The translations under genes and the position numbers were made by a program. The notes below the pieces were generated by a model. That model worked only from the letters and a program-made list of their open reading frames with translations. It was not told the DNA's origin and did not search any database. Shown here one piece after another: positions 62,249 to 64,000 of a DNA stretch of 64,000 nucleotides. Positions within the stretch are counted from its first letter, which is position 1; every line of letters starts with the position of its first letter. Source of the DNA: Deltaproteobacteria bacterium (GTDB taxonomy: Bacteria > Myxococcota_A > Polyangia > Polyangiales > JADJMO01); NCBI GenBank assembly GCA_022843175.1, contig JALHOE010000002.1, positions 1 to 64,000 on the forward strand. Reading direction: 5' to 3'.

Positions 62249-62272
62249 GCCCCCGGCCACGCGGCCGGGGGC
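62249..62272. terminator. Strong hairpin terminator
   Basis: A perfect 10-bp stem GCCCCCGGCC / GGCCGGGGGC with loop ACGC lies 34 bases past the kinase operon's last stop and 14 bases before the convergent small gene's stop. The following bases are only moderately T-rich (CTCGTCGTCTT). It could stop transcripts from both sides. Confidence 0.75.
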
Positions 62273-62286
62273 CTCGTCGTCTTCAC

Positions 62287-62475
62287 CTACCGGCGCAGGA
62301 GCAGAAGGGCGACGACGTTGATCGCCGCGAGGGCGATCGTCTTCATCAGCGAGAGCGCACGAGCCGAACACCATACGGCGCCGAACCGAGTAACGAAAAC
62401 GAGCGCGACACGGTGTCGACTCCGACGGCGAGCACGCTGCCGCGCGAGCGCGCGCGGCGACTTCTTGGAACTCAT
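62287..62475 (-). CDS. Small basic membrane protein, hypothetical
   Basis: The 62-residue frame has a strongly basic N-terminus and a C-terminal hydrophobic helix (I-A-L-A-A-I-N-V-V-A-L-L-L-L-R-R). It sits convergent to the terminator, which would suit a short gene. There is no homology basis; it may be chance. Confidence 0.35.
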   Translation of the reverse strand: MSSKKSPRALARQRARRRSRHRVALVFVTRFGAVWCSARALSLMKTIALAAINVVALLLLRR

Positions 62476-62817
62476 CGCAGACCTCCGGCATGACCGTCGA
62501 CCCCGGAAGGGACCGACAGACCCCCGCGCGCCTGATGGCGTGCGGACGCTCTGCCTCGTATGCCGCGAGAAGGTGGCCGGATGAGCTGCCGAAGGTGGTC
62601 TGGATGGCGAGTGGGCGAGGTGCTGGCGATATGGTGGGCGAGTGGCTTTGCCGCTTGTTGGCTATGCCGAGGTGCCGATGTTTGCCGAAGGTGCCCTGGT
62701 GCCGGAGATGACCGATGATGGCGAAAAATGAAGGCCGATTGTGTGTGCGCGAAGCAGTGGGCGCGCGCTTAGTGTTGGTCACGCTCCGATGAAGTCAAGT
62801 CGAGTGTCGCGCGGCCC
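62476..62817. other. Poorly coding, G/T-rich stretch
   Basis: About 340 bases without a credible gene. On the plus strand it is rich in G and T, with imperfect repetitions of GCCGA(A)GGTG (near 62588, 62667, 62685 and 62697) and fewer C than elsewhere. A minus-strand open frame across it has odd composition and reads through the terminator, so it is not called. Confidence 0.5.
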
Positions 62818-63810
62818 GTGGGCGGGCAGGACGCTCCCGGCGCGGCGCACGCGACGCCCACGGCGTACACTCACTTCGTGCGGGCTGTGCAACGGGGCAG
62901 GGATGCGATCGCCGAGTGCGCGCGCGAATACGAGCAGCGCCGGCACCGAGACGCGCGCGAGGCGAGCCGAGCGCCATTCATCGCAGCGTCGCTGACGCGT
63001 GCCAACGAATGGCTTACGCGCAACCTCGCTCGCCTTCGCGAGGTAATAGGTACGACCGCCGACTTGCCCGCGTGGACCGAGCTCGATCCGTGGGCGCGAG
63101 AGGGACTGCGGCGGTACTTCGAGGTCGTGGAGCGCGTCGAGACGAGCTTGATCGAGCGCGCGAGGTTGAGTGCCGAGCGCGACGCCCTCCTGCTCGATAA
63201 CGTGCGCATCAAGGAATGGCTGAACGCGACCGACGTCACCGCGCCGCCCACGCCGACGACCCCAAAGCGAGCGACCGGCGCGCTCGAGTCGCTGGCGGCG
63301 ATCTCGGATCCCCTTCCCTCGAACCGCGATGCGCGCGCGCTGTGGACGAGCGCTCCGCCGATGGCGCTGATGCGAACAATGCTGGACGCGGGGCACGTAG
63401 CGCTTCGCCGTCAACGCGACCATCACCCGTTGAGCGCGTCGGTCGCGGCACCTCTGGTTGCGCCGATGCGCAAGTATCTCCCGAACCAGAATGGCGCCGA
63501 GTACAGCGACGACGACCTACTCGGAGTGGCGCTGCTCAGTGCGACGCGCGTGCAACAGCGCGCGCCGCTGGTCGGCAACCGTCCGGCGGAGGCGCATTAC
63601 GTGGCGTTCATCGCCGAGGTCGAGCAAACGCATCCTGAGCTCGAGGCGGCGGACCTCGCCGATCTATGGGCGGTGTCGGTGTTGCCGTTCGTGCCGCCCG
63701 CCGAGGTGCTCAAGCTCAAGCGATCAGACCTACGCCGCGCGTGGGCTCGGAGGTTGCGGCAGTACCGATCCAGCTGGCCGCGGGATCGTGCCGCGCCGGA
63801 TGAAGTCTGA
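62818..63810 (+). CDS. Protein of unknown function
   Basis: The 330-residue frame opens at GTG 62818; a GTG at 62878 would remove a Pro/Ala-rich start. The product is strongly helical: a likely coiled segment (about 30-130), a Pro/Thr linker near 150 and a C-terminal helical domain with L-A-D-L-W-A-V-S-V-L-P-F-V. No signal peptide or membrane segment. I do not recognise it. Codon use is like that of the island genes rather than of the first 30 kb. Confidence 0.6.
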   Translation: MGGQDAPGAAHATPTAYTHFVRAVQRGRDAIAECAREYEQRRHRDAREASRAPFIAASLTRANEWLTRNLARLREVIGTTADLPAWTELDPWAREGLRRYFEVVERVETSLIERARLSAERDALLLDNVRIKEWLNATDVTAPPTPTTPKRATGALESLAAISDPLPSNRDARALWTSAPPMALMRTMLDAGHVALRRQRDHHPLSASVAAPLVAPMRKYLPNQNGAEYSDDDLLGVALLSATRVQQRAPLVGNRPAEAHYVAFIAEVEQTHPELEAADLADLWAVSVLPFVPPAEVLKLKRSDLRRAWARRLRQYRSSWPRDRAAPDEV

Positions 63811-64000
63811 TCATCGAGCGAGACATCGAGCTCGCGCCCGGTAGCACCGCAATCGAAGCGTGTGGCTCGTGACGCTCCCGTGCCGTGCTCGTCCTCGATG
63901 ACGAGCCCGCCAGTCGTGCGCGTTCTTGCGCGGCGATGAAACGCTCGTCTCGTCGCCTTCGGCATTACGTCCCGACGCGCTCCACAACGCGAATCCCTCG

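Noticed and set aside
62490-62782. Minus-strand frame crossing the gap before the last gene
   Set aside because: It continues through the terminator and across the convergent lipoprotein gene, and its composition is irregular; no domain is visible.
63811-64000. Open minus-strand frame entering from the right edge (stop at 63811-63813)
   Set aside because: Only about 60 codons are visible and they are Arg-rich near the end with no motif; a partial gene cannot be supported.

Overview
The window is very GC-rich bacterial DNA with dense, mostly co-directional genes that overlap by 1 to 4 bases. Several hallmarks point to a myxobacterium, most likely a Polyangiales or Labilithrix-like soil member. 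These are two large Hanks-type Ser/Thr kinases, many lipoproteins with Asp/Pro-rich linkers, paired lipoproteins that share a C-R-A-(I/V)-L-G-I-E-D-G mature end, thrombospondin type 3 repeats followed by a MYXO-CTERM-like tail, and an AgmX/PglI-type C-terminal domain. This assignment is inference; no rRNA is present.

Bases 1-33200 look like ordinary chromosome with some unusual small operons. In order: a degenerate HD-GYP/PATAN protein and a Ser/Thr kinase that share an N-terminal-type module; an osmoprotectant (glycine betaine/choline type) ABC transporter with a lipoprotein; a 2OG-Fe(II)-type oxygenase; a four-gene operon containing a bacterial cereblon (CULT) protein and an AspH-like oxygenase, divergent from a DUF350 / glutathionylspermidine-synthase-like ATP-grasp pair; peptidoglycan peptidases and serine acetyltransferase; a GH172 glycosidase; a second AspH-like oxygenase coupled to a Rieske oxygenase; a lactonase-like propeller with pdxH; a SahR-like regulator with ahcY; and a MntA/HepT toxin-antitoxin pair. 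Palindromic REP-like elements of two related families sit in the gaps between genes in this half only.

A tRNA-Val(CAC) at 33225-33296 is followed directly by a tyrosine integrase. From there to about 58.8 kb the content is that of a defence or conflict island: an SF2 helicase-nuclease, two DUF262/HNH (GmrSD-type) proteins, a RavA/ViaA-type MoxR-VWA pair, a DUF3800 protein, a sigma-factor-like protein, a protein of unknown type, a Lon-type (S16) protease without its AAA+ part but with a TPR-like tail, an MrfA/YprA-like helicase, two HEPN/DUF4145-like proteins, and a DEAH helicase fused to a SprT-like metalloprotease. I see no matching right attachment site, so the island may end beyond the window or have lost its right end.

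From 58.5 kb an XRE regulator is divergent from a four-gene Ser/Thr kinase / PEGA-TPR / lipoprotein operon with a perfect palindrome between them. The operon ends at a strong hairpin near 62.26 kb, followed by a poorly coding stretch and one gene of unknown function. The best candidates for undescribed biology are the RavA-ViaA / sigma-like / Lon-TPR / helicase cluster (42.3-55.6 kb) and the cereblon-AspH / DUF350-ATP-grasp divergent locus (8.9-14.1 kb).
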